Shown: positions 9,263 to 17,303, numbered from the stretch's first letter. The stretch is DNA of 26,733 bases from JBBUX01 sp037445775 (GCA_037445775.1 JBBIJX010000020.1:1-26733), one strand, 5' to 3'. Numbers and translations: made by a program. Notes: generated from the sequence alone by a model not told the origin.

Positions 9263-10085
9263 CGAGAAGCCGACGCTTGCGCTCGATTCCCCAGCGGTAG
9301 CCGCCCAGCTCTCCGCTGCCTCGCACGACGCGGTGGCACGGCGTCACGACCGCGACAGGGTTGGTCGCACACGCGCGCGCGACCGCGCGGCTCGCCGTGG
9401 GCCTGCCGATGCGTGCAGCGAGCTCACCGTAGGAGACCGTCTCGCCCCGCGGGATGCGCCTGAGCTCCTCCCAAACACGCATCTGGAACGCGGTCCCCGC
9501 GACGTCGAGCGAGAGCGCCTCGTGCGGAGCGGCTCCCGCGAGGAGCTCGAGCACGGCTTCGACCTGACGGCCCAGCCCCTCGTCGTCTCGCGCCAGTTCC
9601 GCCTCGCCGAACTCGCTCCTGAGTCCCTCGAAGAGCGCGTCGGCGTCGTCCCCGAGCGCGACAGAGCAGATGCCGCGCTCCGTCGCGGCTACGAGCACCC
9701 ATCCGAGCGGGCCGCGCGCGACACTGTAGCCGATGCGAAGGCCGCGCCCGTTGCGCCGGTAGGCGCCGGGCGTCATCCCGAGCTTGTCCGCCGCGCTCTC
9801 GTACAGGCGGCTCGACGAGGTGTATCCCGCCTCGTGGAGGGCGTCTGTCACACTCGCGCCGGCCTTGACGTTCGCCTGAAAGACGGCGCGACGGCGCGCG
9901 TCGGCGTACTGGCGCGGCGTGAGCCCCACGTGCTCGGCGAAAAGACGCTGAAGGTGCCGCGGGCTGACGCCGGCGTGCGCGGCGAGGGACGCGAGGTTGA
10001 GCCGCTCCTCGACGCGTTCGTCGATCTCACGGCACACCGCTTCGACCAGTGCGACCGCATCGCGTTCTCTCTCGTCAGCGCCCAC
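9234..10085 (-). CDS. AraC-HTH / O6-alkylguanine-DNA methyltransferase fusion (Ada-like)
   Basis: This protein repairs O6-alkylguanine by transferring the alkyl group to its own cysteine and probably also binds DNA as a regulator. The N-terminal half is an AraC-type double helix-turn-helix (LASLAAHAGVSPRHLQRLF, then TDALHEAGYTSSSRLYE and LGMTPGAYR). The C-terminal half is the MGMT domain, with the acceptor motif PCHR (acceptor Cys250 of 283 aa) and the FQMRVWEELRRIPRGETVSY helix. The N-terminal Ada zinc/phosphotriester-repair domain is absent, so the classical Ada switch cysteine is missing. The start is GTG, chosen for the strong AGAAGGAGGTGG site 9 bp upstream. The frame extends 31 codons further but lacks such a site. 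It is divergent from the peptidase gene. Confidence 0.92.
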   Translation of the reverse strand: MGADERERDAVALVEAVCREIDERVEERLNLASLAAHAGVSPRHLQRLFAEHVGLTPRQYADARRRAVFQANVKAGASVTDALHEAGYTSSSRLYESAADKLGMTPGAYRRNGRGLRIGYSVARGPLGWVLVAATERGICSVALGDDADALFEGLRSEFGEAELARDDEGLGRQVEAVLELLAGAAPHEALSLDVAGTAFQMRVWEELRRIPRGETVSYGELAARIGRPTASRAVARACATNPVAVVTPCHRVVRGSGELGGYRWGIERKRRLLDAERSGAGG

Positions 10086-10216
10086 GCCAGGACCACCTCC
10101 TTCTAGACCCACAGTAGCCCACCGCACGCCTGCGCTTCTATCCGTTTCCCGACGAACTCGCGTGCGGCGCCAGGCCAACGGGTATCACCACTGCGGACCC
10201 CACCGGAAGGACAGCC
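10086..10216. promoter_or_regulatory. Divergent intergenic region between ada-like gene and M28 peptidase
   Basis: This 131-bp gap lies between two divergently read genes and must carry at least one promoter. The ribosome-binding sites of both genes are visible at its edges: AGAAGGAGGTGG for the minus-strand gene and GGAAGGA for the plus-strand gene. I did not find a -35/-10 pair good enough to place. Confidence 0.4.
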
Positions 10217-11425
10217 ATGCACACCGGACTCGTCACCCGCACGTGCGAGCGGCTCGATGCGCTCTGCCTTACCCACCCGGATCGGCACGTGGGTGGTGAG
10301 GGGGTCCGCGCCGCGAACGAGTTGTTCGCGGCAGACGTCGCGGCGGCGGGCTTCGACGTCGAGCGCATCGCTTTTGACTGCGTCGACTGGGAGTGCTCGG
10401 CGGCGGCATTGCGGGCGGACGGCCGCGAGATACCACTGCACGTGGGGCCGTACTCGCCGCCGTTCGCCGGCTCGGCCACTCTCGTGGCCGTCGCAAACGT
10501 CGAGGAACTTGAGGCCCTCGAGGCGCCCGGCTCGATCCTGCTCTTGCACGGCGCGATCGCCGCCGAACAGCTCACACCGCGTCACTACCCGTTCTACCAG
10601 ATGCCGGAGCATCAGCGAATCCTGCGCGCCATAGACGCAGCAGCACCCGCCGCCGTGATCGCCGCGACCGACACCACGCCCATGGCCGCCGCGCTTCGGC
10701 CATTCCCTCTCCTTGAGGACGCCGACGCCGGTTTCCCTTCCGCCTACCTGCTCCACACGGAGGGCGATACGCTGCTCCGGTACGCGGGGATGACCGTCGA
10801 CCTGGAGATCGACTCGCGCCAGATCCAGGCCGCGAGCGAGCAGCTCATCGCGCGGCGGGCCGGACGCTCCGGCCGACGCGTGATCGTCGCCGCGCACATC
10901 GATTCGCGCCACGGCACCCCCGGCGCCCTCGACAACGCGACCGGCGTGGCGGCCCTTCTCGCTCTCGCGGACCTGCTCGCCAAATCTGTGCCGGCGCACA
11001 CCGTCGAACTCGTCCCGTTCAACGGCGAGGACAACTTCGCGGCGTACGGAGAGGTCGCCTTTCTCGCACGGCACGAAGAGGCGCTCGCTGACGTCGCGCT
11101 CGCCATCAACATCGACGCGGCAGGCAGGGCCGGTGACACCACGGCGCTGTCGTTCTACGGCTGCCCCGACCCCCTGCGCGCCGCAGTACTCGCCGCCGCG
11201 ACGCGCCACGAGCGTGTGGCCGAGGGGCCCGAGTGGCCCATGAGCGACCACATGGTCTTTTCGATGCGAGGCGTGCCAGCGGTCGCGCTCACCTCGAGCG
11301 GGCTCTACGAGATCAGCGCTGAAGTAGCCCACACGTCCGCCGACACGCCCGATCTCGCCGACCCCGCGCTCGTCGTCGAGGCCGCGGAGTTCGTGCGCGA
11401 CGTGATCGCGTCACTCGAAGTGTGA
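10217..11425 (+). CDS. M28-family zinc aminopeptidase-like protein
   Basis: This is a putative co-catalytic zinc peptidase of 402 aa. The C-terminal half carries the M28 metal-ligand pattern: AAHIDSRHGTPGALDNATGVAAL supplies the His and the bridging Asp, FNGEDNFAAYGE supplies the Glu pair, and INIDAAGR the next Asp. A late His falls in the EVAHTSADTPD region. The N-terminal 200 residues form a PA-like or lid-type region, with LHGAIAAEQL and PSAYLLHTEGD. No signal peptide is seen, so it is probably cytoplasmic. The ATG follows a GGAAGGA site. It is read toward nth with a 54-bp gap. The substrate is unknown. Confidence 0.82.
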   Translation: MHTGLVTRTCERLDALCLTHPDRHVGGEGVRAANELFAADVAAAGFDVERIAFDCVDWECSAAALRADGREIPLHVGPYSPPFAGSATLVAVANVEELEALEAPGSILLLHGAIAAEQLTPRHYPFYQMPEHQRILRAIDAAAPAAVIAATDTTPMAAALRPFPLLEDADAGFPSAYLLHTEGDTLLRYAGMTVDLEIDSRQIQAASEQLIARRAGRSGRRVIVAAHIDSRHGTPGALDNATGVAALLALADLLAKSVPAHTVELVPFNGEDNFAAYGEVAFLARHEEALADVALAINIDAAGRAGDTTALSFYGCPDPLRAAVLAAATRHERVAEGPEWPMSDHMVFSMRGVPAVALTSSGLYEISAEVAHTSADTPDLADPALVVEAAEFVRDVIASLEV

Positions 11426-11479
11426 TACCTGCGGGTATCCTCTGAACCGACCGCCCGCCGCCCAGGAAGGGGAACGCCA

Positions 11480-12181
11480 ATGGCCGCCCGGACCGCAGAC
11501 GAGCCCATCCCCGACCTGCCTCGGTCCGAGCGGGAGCGGCTCGCCCCGCTCTACGCCGGGCGGCTCGCGGCCGAGTACGGGGATCCGCACGCCGCGCTCC
11601 ACTTCGCAAACCCCTACCAGCTGCTCATCGCGGTGATCCTCTCAGCGCAGACGACCGACGTCGGTGTCAACAAGGCCACACCCGCGCTCTTCGAGCGCTA
11701 TCCCATGCCCACTGACCTCGCGCAGGCGGACCGGGAGGACGTCGAGGGATACGTGAAGTCGCTCGGCTTCTACCACCAGAAGTCGCGCAACATCATCGCC
11801 ACGTGCCAACGCATCGTCGCGGAGTTCGCCGGCGAGGTGCCAGACACCATGGAGGGACTCACGTCACTGCCGGGCGTGGCGCGCAAGACGGCGAACATAG
11901 TGCTAGGCGAGGCGTTCGGGAAGGTCGAGGGCATCGCCGTCGACACGCACGTCTTCCGGCTTGCCCGCCGCTTCGGACTCTCGAGCGAGCGCGACCCCGA
12001 CAAGGTCGAGCGCGACCTCATGTCGCTCTTCCCGCAAGACCACTGGCACCGGGTCAACTACGACCTCATCAACCACGGCAGGGCGATCTGCACGGCGAAG
12101 CGGCCCGCGTGCGGGGCCTGCCTGCTCAACGACGTCTGCCCGAGCGCGTTCGTGCCGAACGGGTGGCGCGAGGAGGTCTGA
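11480..12181 (+). CDS. nth: Endonuclease III (DNA glycosylase/AP lyase)
   Basis: This base-excision repair enzyme removes oxidised pyrimidines and cleaves abasic sites. The 233-aa product contains VILSAQTTDVGVN, the helix-hairpin-helix LTSLPGVARKTANIVLGEA with the catalytic lysine, the catalytic Asp in GIAVDTHVFRLARR, and a C-terminal [4Fe-4S] loop with spacing C-x6-C-x2-C-x5-C (CTAKRPACGACLLNDVC). An AGGAAGGGG site precedes the ATG. It is the second gene of the short plus-strand pair with the M28 peptidase and converges on the bactofilin-like gene with 17 bp between the stops. No obvious terminator fits in that gap. Confidence 0.96.
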   Translation: MAARTADEPIPDLPRSERERLAPLYAGRLAAEYGDPHAALHFANPYQLLIAVILSAQTTDVGVNKATPALFERYPMPTDLAQADREDVEGYVKSLGFYHQKSRNIIATCQRIVAEFAGEVPDTMEGLTSLPGVARKTANIVLGEAFGKVEGIAVDTHVFRLARRFGLSSERDPDKVERDLMSLFPQDHWHRVNYDLINHGRAICTAKRPACGACLLNDVCPSAFVPNGWREEV

Positions 12182-12198
12182 GACCGGGAGGCCCGTCG

Positions 12199-12921
12199 CT
12201 ACTCCGCGCTCGTCTTGCGCTCCTCACGGACTCGGGCGCCGGCGAACTTCTGCAGCACATCGCTGTACTCGACGAGCCCGACCTCGCACCCTTCGCCGAG
12301 CGTGACCCGAGCTCCCCGCACGACGTCAGCCGTCGTGCTGATGAGCTCAAGCTCGTCGCCATCGATCGTGCCCACGACGAGGCGGCGGTCGGAGAACGCC
12401 GAGAAGATCGCGGTCAGCCCCTCGGGCGCGCGCAAGATCATCCGCTCACAGCCGATCTCGTTCGCCGAGCTTCGCCCGTGCAGCCGCAACTCGACGGTGC
12501 CCGCGTTAAGCTTGCCGTTCACCGTGAAACGGCCCTCACCGGTCAGCGTGTCGGCCTCGATATCGCCGCCGACGCGCACCTCACCGCGCAGCTCGAACTC
12601 GCGCGCGGCAAGCCCGCCGTCGATCGAGACGATGCCGGTCACCTTGAGCCGGTTCACGCCCACACCGGCGTGCACGTCCGCAGAGCCGTTCACCGTCAAC
12701 TCGTCAGTCTGGACGGGACCGTCGAACGTGCCCGCGCCGTTCACCACTACGCTGTCCGCACGGACCGCGCCCCGGCACGAGCCGGCGCCGTTGATCTTGA
12801 GTTCGTTGCACTGCACATCTCCGGTGACCTCGCCGGCCCCGTTCAACGTGATCGTGCCGTACGTGCCCGCACTCACCGTGCCGTCCCCGTTGATCCGGGC
12901 GTCGTGTGCCGGATCGGCCAT
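12199..12921 (-). CDS. Bactofilin-like polymer-forming protein
   Basis: The 240-aa protein consists largely of short beta repeats with glycine turns, such as TITLNGAGEVTGDV, LKINGAGSCRGAV, VVVNGAGTFDGPV, LTVNGSADVHAGV and FTVNGKLNAG. This is the right-handed beta-helix pattern of bactofilin and polymer-forming cytoskeletal proteins. A less repetitive C-terminal segment follows (GLTAIFSAFSDRRLVVGTIDGDELEL). Two adjacent ATG codons could start it. The second is preferred because AGGAGG then lies about 5 bp upstream, against 2 bp for the first. It follows the frameshifted membrane protein by a few bases, so the two are likely one transcript. Its cellular role is not evident. Confidence 0.8.
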   Translation of the reverse strand: MADPAHDARINGDGTVSAGTYGTITLNGAGEVTGDVQCNELKINGAGSCRGAVRADSVVVNGAGTFDGPVQTDELTVNGSADVHAGVGVNRLKVTGIVSIDGGLAAREFELRGEVRVGGDIEADTLTGEGRFTVNGKLNAGTVELRLHGRSSANEIGCERMILRAPEGLTAIFSAFSDRRLVVGTIDGDELELISTTADVVRGARVTLGEGCEVGLVEYSDVLQKFAGARVREERKTSAE

Positions 12922-12930
12922 CATGTCCTC

Positions 12931-13577
12931 CTACCGCTCGAGCCGGGCGCCAAGCGCCTCGGTCATCTCCGCGAGAAGCTCGCCGAACCGCAAGTGCTCC
13001 GCGTCAGGGTGCGCTCGCTTGAAGATTCCCGCGGCGATCGTCGGGTAGACGTCGCGCGCTACAGCCCCCGCGCCGGCAGCACCACGAGGTTGAAGTAGAG
13101 CGCGCCAGCAAGTAGCAGAGCCGCAACGGGGACCGACACAGCCGTCCAGACCCGCTCGCGCCTCAAGTACGCCTCGACGCTGAGATCGCGCCATCGGCTC
13201 CGCCACGCGAGTCCGTTCGCCCGCTTGGCGAACCACGCCATCGCCGCGAGCGTCGACACGCCCACGACGACGGCCGCCACCATCGTCGCACCCCCCTGCC
13301 CTGCGGTGCGAAAGACGCTGTCGGCGAAGAGCCACAATGGCAGGAAGATCGCGCCCGCCCACTGCCCGTGCGCCGGACCCCATACGGGCGGCAGCAGGAA
13401 CGCCGCGAGGTTGAAGCGCGGGAGCACGGGCACCGTCTCGCCGGGGCCGAGCACGACCTGGCCGGTCACGGCGGCGGCGGGATGTCCCTTGGGACACGCG
13501 CTGTCGTCCCCGCGTTCGACGATCCGGTCGCAGACAACGCAGTAGCCGGCCGTTCGCACGGCTCCCGGTCCGGTCAT
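12931..13577 (-). pseudogene. Zinc-ribbon membrane protein with a probable frameshift in a G5 tract
   Basis: The first frame (13577 to 13059) encodes 172 aa: a Cys-rich N-terminus (YCVVC, then a CPKGH pair), an FNLAAFLLPPVWGP segment reminiscent of DUF2628-type membrane proteins, and about four hydrophobic helices, ending at TAG. Immediately after, another frame (-1 relative to the first) shows strong coding character with GC-rich third positions, encoding RDVYPTIAAGIFKRAHPDAE and GELLAEMTEALGARLER up to a TAG at 12931. That second frame has no ATG, GTG or TTG start near its beginning. One extra G in the GGGGG run at about 13063-13067 would join the two into a 215-aa protein. It may be a sequencing error, a real mutation or a programmed frameshift. 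Its ATG overlaps the stop of the DUF554 gene. Confidence 0.6.
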
Positions 13578-14341
13578 GTCAGGAACGCGACGAACGCCAT
13601 CGCCACGAAGACTCCGGGCAGCATGTTGCCCACCGGCAGTCGCTTGATGCCGGTCAGGTCGAGCCCGATAGCGGCGATGAGCGCACCGCCCGCCGCCTCG
13701 ATCGCGGCGATCATCTCCGGCGTCACGCCCGCGAGACCGGACGCCGTAAGCGCTATCGCTCCTTGGACGATGAGGATCGGGATGACGGACAGACCCACCC
13801 CGGCGCCGAGCGTTGATGCGAGCGCGATCGACGCGAAGCCGTCAAGCATTGCCTTGAGATAGAGCGTCGACGGGTCGCCGAGCCCGTCCTGGATCGAGCC
13901 GAGCACGGTCATCGCCCCGACGCAGTAGAGCAGCGACGCTGTCACAAACCCCTCGACGAGCGTGCGGCCCCTCTCGCCCGGTTCGTCACTCGCAGACTTG
14001 GCAGTAGGGGCGAGCCAGGGCATCCGATACGCGACGTCTTGCAGCCACTTGCCAAACCGCTCGAGCCAGTACTCGATGCGCAGCGCCTCTCCAATGAGCG
14101 CGCCGATGACAAGCGAGCCCACGAAGACGAGCGCGGAGTAGCGTCCCAGCACGCCGGCGGCCTGGCCCATGTCGCCGATGCCGCCGATGCTCATGCCGAA
14201 GCCGATGACGAGCACCGCTATCCCAATGGCGCGAAACGTCGTCTCGCGCATCCGCTCGGGGATCAGCCCGCCGAACACGAGGCCGATCGCCGTGCCAACA
14301 AGCACCGCAACGACGTTGGCTACCACACCGATACCCGGCAC
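13574..14341 (-). CDS. DUF554 family membrane protein (YdfK/YqgA-like)
   Basis: This polytopic inner-membrane protein of 255 aa has about seven hydrophobic helices. Features typical of DUF554 include the start VANVVAVLVGTAIGLVFG, the GRYSALVFVGSLVIGALIGE segment, SLLYCVGAMTVLGSIQDGL, SIALASTLGAGVGLS and the end KRLPVGNMLPG. The function of the family is unknown; transport has been suggested only loosely. The start is GTG, with AAGGGGAG from the end of the NYN gene serving as the ribosome-binding site. Its TGA overlaps the ATG of the next gene by four bases, implying coupling. Confidence 0.9.
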   Translation of the reverse strand: MPGIGVVANVVAVLVGTAIGLVFGGLIPERMRETTFRAIGIAVLVIGFGMSIGGIGDMGQAAGVLGRYSALVFVGSLVIGALIGEALRIEYWLERFGKWLQDVAYRMPWLAPTAKSASDEPGERGRTLVEGFVTASLLYCVGAMTVLGSIQDGLGDPSTLYLKAMLDGFASIALASTLGAGVGLSVIPILIVQGAIALTASGLAGVTPEMIAAIEAAGGALIAAIGLDLTGIKRLPVGNMLPGVFVAMAFVAFLT

Positions 14342-14344
14342 GCG

Positions 14345-14848
14345 TCACTCCCCTTCGTCGGCCGTCCAGAGCTCTTCGAGTTCCGCAGTGATGTCCGCGG
14401 CGTCACGCGGCGGCGGCTCGTACGCCGCGGGGTCTTCTTCGGCGCCGGAGCGTTCCGCAGCGCCGCGACTTCCCCGGCCCGCACCCGCGAACAGCGCGGA
14501 CACGTCACGATACTCCACCGTGCGCCTCACGTCTTGCGAGATCCGCATGCGCAGCCGCATGTCGTTCGAGTAGACGACGATGGCGCCCTTACCGCGCGCG
14601 CAGCGGGCGACGATCTCGTCGTCAGCGTCGCGCGCGTAGACGGTCTCGACGCCCGGACGACGCTCACTCGTGGCGGCTGGCGAGTCGCGCGCATCGAACA
14701 CGACCACCGCACGGGCCGCTCGTCCGTGCTCGCGAGGAACTATGTGGCGTGCGCGCTGTACGAGCGCGTCGCGCTGCGCCTCCTTCGTGCGTCCGGCGAG
14801 TGCCGGATCGTGCATCGTGACGTTGTAGCCGTCGATGAGGATCAGCAC
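14345..14848 (-). CDS. NYN/PIN-like ribonuclease domain protein (YacP/Rae1-like)
   Basis: The 167-aa protein starts directly in a PIN/NYN fold: LILIDGYNVTMHDP (first Asp and the Asn), AVVVFDARDSP, DADDEIVARCARGKGAIVVYSN with further acidic residues, and then a charged tail. Members such as YacP/Rae1 of Firmicutes cleave mRNA in association with the ribosome. I infer RNase activity from the fold only. A longer frame upstream overlaps the preceding gene and is not coding. I chose the GTG of VLILIDGYN, which has AGGGGCGG upstream. The stop lies 3 bp before the GTG of the DUF554 gene, and its own start is 8 bp after the preceding stop. Confidence 0.8.
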   Translation of the reverse strand: MLILIDGYNVTMHDPALAGRTKEAQRDALVQRARHIVPREHGRAARAVVVFDARDSPAATSERRPGVETVYARDADDEIVARCARGKGAIVVYSNDMRLRMRISQDVRRTVEYRDVSALFAGAGRGSRGAAERSGAEEDPAAYEPPPRDAADITAELEELWTADEGE

Positions 14849-14856
14849 GTCCGCCC

Positions 14857-16062
14857 CTACGAAGACGGGTCGCCGAAGTAGCGCCAGTACAGCATCCAGA
14901 ACGACATCGTTCCGCGGAAGTGCGGTGTGTACTTGAACAGCGAGTACGTCGCTGCGTTCGCCGGCTGTATGGTGCTGCCGTTGATCCTCATTGTGATGCC
15001 CTGCCTCCACGGTCGCCCGTTGACGGCGAGCCTCTCTGCGCCGTGCCATATCTGCTTGCCGAAACCCTTGTACTTCGTGAACGTGCGGCTGTCCGTCTTG
15101 CCGCAACCCATCGCCCAGTCGTAGGCACGCTGCGCGGGGCGCGGACGCCCCAGAAGCGACTGTTCCTTCTGGAGCACGCATAGGATGACCTTCGGATTGA
15201 CGCCCCACGCCTGCGCGGCCTCGAAGATCATCTCGGCGGTCGACGCGGCCTTGCCGGTATGGTCGCGCGCGCGGTACGTCGCGAGCGACCCCGGCTGGTC
15301 TTCGAGGAACGCCTGGATCTGATCGAGGGTCATCGCGTTCGCATCGCGAAACTGCGCTTCACTGATGACGGCGTCGGGGTTGAACCCGCCCCGCGGCGCC
15401 GATCCGGTGCCCGGCGACCACATCAGGCGGGCAAGGTCGACGCGAAGCTGCGCGGCGCGCTTCTCCTGCGTCTCAAGATCGGCCTCGATGCGTTCGCGCT
15501 GGGCGTCGGCATCGGCCTGCAGCGCATTGAGCCGCTCTATTCGTTCGTAGAGACCCTGCTGGAGCCAGAGGTTCTCCTGGCGCGCGAGCCGCACACCGTT
15601 CACGAGCCGCGCGTCGCGAAGGTTGATCTTCGCGAGGTAGGAGGAGCGCACCCAGAGCTCTTGGAGTGAGCTCGACGAGAAGATCAGGTTCAGCATCGTG
15701 TCACGGTCGCCGCGGTAGAGCTCGACCGCGCGGTCCCGCAGCGCCTGTTCTGCGTTCTCGAGTTCGAGCTGCATGCGCGCGAGGTCCTCGGTGACATCGG
15801 CGACCTCGATCTTGGCGCGGTCGATACCCTTGCTAAGCTCGAGGTAGCGGTCCACGAGCATGGCCAAGTCGATGCGCGCTTGATCCATCTCCGCGCGCAC
15901 CTGAGCTTCCTCGGCCTGCTTCCGCTCGATTACCGACGAGGTTGGCGCCGTGCTCGGCGCCGCGAATGCGAACGAGGGCCGCGCGACGACGAACGCGAGC
16001 GCGATCATCGCGAGCGGTACGCCTGCTGCTCGCAAGGCGCTATGCTGAGAGCGAAGGGTCAC
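14857..16062 (-). CDS. Secreted coiled-coil protein with transglycosylase-like C-terminal domain
   Basis: The 401-aa protein has a signal peptide (basic N-terminus, hydrophobic LAMIALAFVVARPSFAFA, probable cleavage after FAFAA near residue 35). A long coiled coil of about 45-250 rich in Glu, Arg and Leu follows, resembling the coiled coils of peptidoglycan-hydrolase regulators. The C-terminal domain begins around residue 255. It contains AAQAWGVNPKVILCVLQKEQSLL, where E300 sits in the position of a lytic transglycosylase or lysozyme catalytic glutamate, and ends with SLFKYTPHFRGTMSFWMLYWRYFG. It probably acts on cell-wall peptidoglycan. The start is GTG with GGAGG close upstream (4-5 bp, tight). 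It is divergent from the hemerythrin gene. Glycan cleavage is an inference. Confidence 0.72.
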   Translation of the reverse strand: MTLRSQHSALRAAGVPLAMIALAFVVARPSFAFAAPSTAPTSSVIERKQAEEAQVRAEMDQARIDLAMLVDRYLELSKGIDRAKIEVADVTEDLARMQLELENAEQALRDRAVELYRGDRDTMLNLIFSSSSLQELWVRSSYLAKINLRDARLVNGVRLARQENLWLQQGLYERIERLNALQADADAQRERIEADLETQEKRAAQLRVDLARLMWSPGTGSAPRGGFNPDAVISEAQFRDANAMTLDQIQAFLEDQPGSLATYRARDHTGKAASTAEMIFEAAQAWGVNPKVILCVLQKEQSLLGRPRPAQRAYDWAMGCGKTDSRTFTKYKGFGKQIWHGAERLAVNGRPWRQGITMRINGSTIQPANAATYSLFKYTPHFRGTMSFWMLYWRYFGDPSS

Positions 16063-16187
16063 GTCACCTCCGGGGGCACATGCCCGGCCGGTCGTGGTGG
16101 CCTGAGCAGCCACGATGAAGGGTAGCACGCGACGGGCGCGCCACGCCTGCGTAGGCAGTGCGGCTCTGCGCGCGAGAGGAGGCCTCT
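16063..16187. promoter_or_regulatory. Divergent intergenic region between secreted coiled-coil gene and hemerythrin
   Basis: This 125-bp spacer between divergent genes should carry promoters for both. The visible elements are GGAGG next to the minus-strand GTG and GAGAGGAGG before the hemerythrin GTG. No confident -35/-10 pair was found. Confidence 0.35.
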
Positions 16188-16628
16188 GTGGCCGTGGTGG
16201 CGTGGGATCCCGCACTGTTGACCGGCGACGAGTCCATCGACGAACAGCACCGCCGCATCTTCGACCTGGCCTCAGCACTTCACGCTGAATGCACTGGGAC
16301 GTGCGACGATCGTGACCGGGTCGCTGACGCTGTCTACGCGCTCTCCGACTACGTTCTCGAGCACTTTCACGAAGAGGAGGCGTTCATGGAGCGCTGGAGC
16401 TACCCCGAGATCGGACCCCATCGCTCGCAGCACGCCCACCTGTCGGGTCGCGTCCTGACCTTCACCGCGAACTACATGAACGGCGACGAACCGCGTCCCG
16501 AGACCCTTGCCGAGTTTGTGAGCGCGTGGCTCAACACCCACATCCTCGCCGAGGACCTCCGGATGATCGGATTTGCGCGGCGGCATGCGGCCGAGGCCGA
16601 TGCGGCTGCGGCCGGTGACGCGGAGTAG
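16188..16628 (+). CDS. Bacteriohemerythrin
   Basis: This small cytoplasmic non-haem di-iron protein reversibly binds O2. In anaerobes and microaerophiles it serves in oxygen sensing, delivery or detoxification. The 146-aa product has the full ligand set: His21 in DEQHRRIFDL, His59 and Glu63 in HFHEEEAF, His78 and His82 in GPHRSQHAHL, and a last His/Asp pair in NTHILAED. It is a single-domain protein with no fused signalling domain. The start is GTG, chosen because GAGAGGAGG lies just upstream. The frame opens earlier at an ATG with no ribosome-binding site. A GC-rich hairpin follows the stop. Confidence 0.93.
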   Translation: MAVVAWDPALLTGDESIDEQHRRIFDLASALHAECTGTCDDRDRVADAVYALSDYVLEHFHEEEAFMERWSYPEIGPHRSQHAHLSGRVLTFTANYMNGDEPRPETLAEFVSAWLNTHILAEDLRMIGFARRHAAEADAAAAGDAE

Positions 16629-16649
16629 TCCGCGCGCCCGCACGTGAGT

Positions 16650-16677
16650 GAGGGCCGGACCTTTCGGCCCGGCCCTC
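16650..16677 (+). terminator. GC-rich hairpin after the hemerythrin gene
   Basis: A 9-bp perfect stem (GAGGGCCGG / CCGGCCCTC) with a 10-nt loop lies about 20 bp after the hemerythrin stop. No U-run follows, so it is at best a weak intrinsic terminator or an mRNA 3'-end stabiliser. Confidence 0.45.
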
Positions 16678-16814
16678 CGGCGTGGCGACCACGTTGCTGC
16701 GATGAGAGTACGACTGGTACCACGGTTGCCGACGGAGCGCGGCGCACGTCGCAGCGCTCACCGCCATGTATCGAGCGGCGGTTCTTCCTTCGACAGCACA
16801 CACGCGCCCATGAC

Positions 16815-16830
16815 TGTGACGCCTGTCACA
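16815..16830. promoter_or_regulatory. Perfect CRP/FNR-type palindrome TGTGA-N6-TCACA
   Basis: The 16-bp dyad TGTGACGCCTGTCACA matches the CRP half-site consensus exactly, TGTGA and TCACA with a 6-bp spacer. It lies about 110 bp upstream of the 120-aa conserved gene, in a 312-bp non-coding stretch (16629-16940) in which I otherwise see only the hairpin. A regulator of the CRP/FNR superfamily is the natural candidate. Which one, and whether it acts on the downstream gene, is inference. Confidence 0.45.
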
Positions 16831-16940
16831 CTCCTATTGCGAGTCGCACTCATCCTTGAACCACCCGCGTCGTGTCGTCGATGATTGCCGCGAGAACCGC
16901 AGCCCGTCACTCGACGGTCCGCTCGCATTCCGGAGTGCCT

Positions 16941-17303
16941 ATGCCCACGTCCGACCTGCATGGCCGCTGGTATTGCCTGCCCGGCGACCTCGTCGAGATC
17001 GACGCCATCCGCGCGCGCGATCTGTTGGTCGAATGCTTCTACCACGCCAAGCGTGAGGAACTCGCGCGCGGCCACGCGGTTATCGGCCTCGAGGCGACCG
17101 AGGATCAGCTCCACATGCAGGCTGAGGGCTTCGTGCGCACCGCGTTTCGCAGGACCGGCGGTGACTTCAACAGTCCAGACCGGGCGAGCCTCGAGGCGGC
17201 ACTCGAGTCTTTGGCCGAGACTGCGGCGCACTACGGCACTCCGCAAGACATCATCACCCACCACGTCGCCGAAATGAGCAGGGTATTCGACGCGATCCGG
17301 TAG
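16941..17303 (+). CDS. Conserved hypothetical protein, 120 aa
   Basis: I do not recognise the family. The predicted protein is soluble and mainly helical: GRWYCLPGDLVEIDAIRARD, then LLVECFYHAKREELA, a TEDQLHMQAEGFVRTAF helix, and a C-terminal AHYGTPQDIITHHVAEMSR segment. There is no signal peptide or membrane helix. The start is the ATG after a CGGAGTG site. An in-frame upstream ATG would add 23 low-complexity residues and has no such site. It stands alone on the plus strand between hemerythrin and a minus-strand small membrane gene, downstream of the CRP-like palindrome. Confidence 0.7.
   Translation: MPTSDLHGRWYCLPGDLVEIDAIRARDLLVECFYHAKREELARGHAVIGLEATEDQLHMQAEGFVRTAFRRTGGDFNSPDRASLEAALESLAETAAHYGTPQDIITHHVAEMSRVFDAIR

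Noticed and set aside
10103..11332. Long minus-strand frame opposite the M28 peptidase
   Set aside because: It is a GC-bias shadow: no ribosome-binding site, no family motifs, and it lies fully under a gene with clear M28 motifs.
11424..11439. Terminator hairpin after the M28 peptidase
   Set aside because: A 6-bp stem GATACC/GGTATC overlapping the stop, with no T-run, and nth follows closely in the same direction.
12931..13060. A separate small gene after the zinc-ribbon membrane protein
   Set aside because: The frame has no usable start codon near its beginning; continuation by frameshift explains it better.
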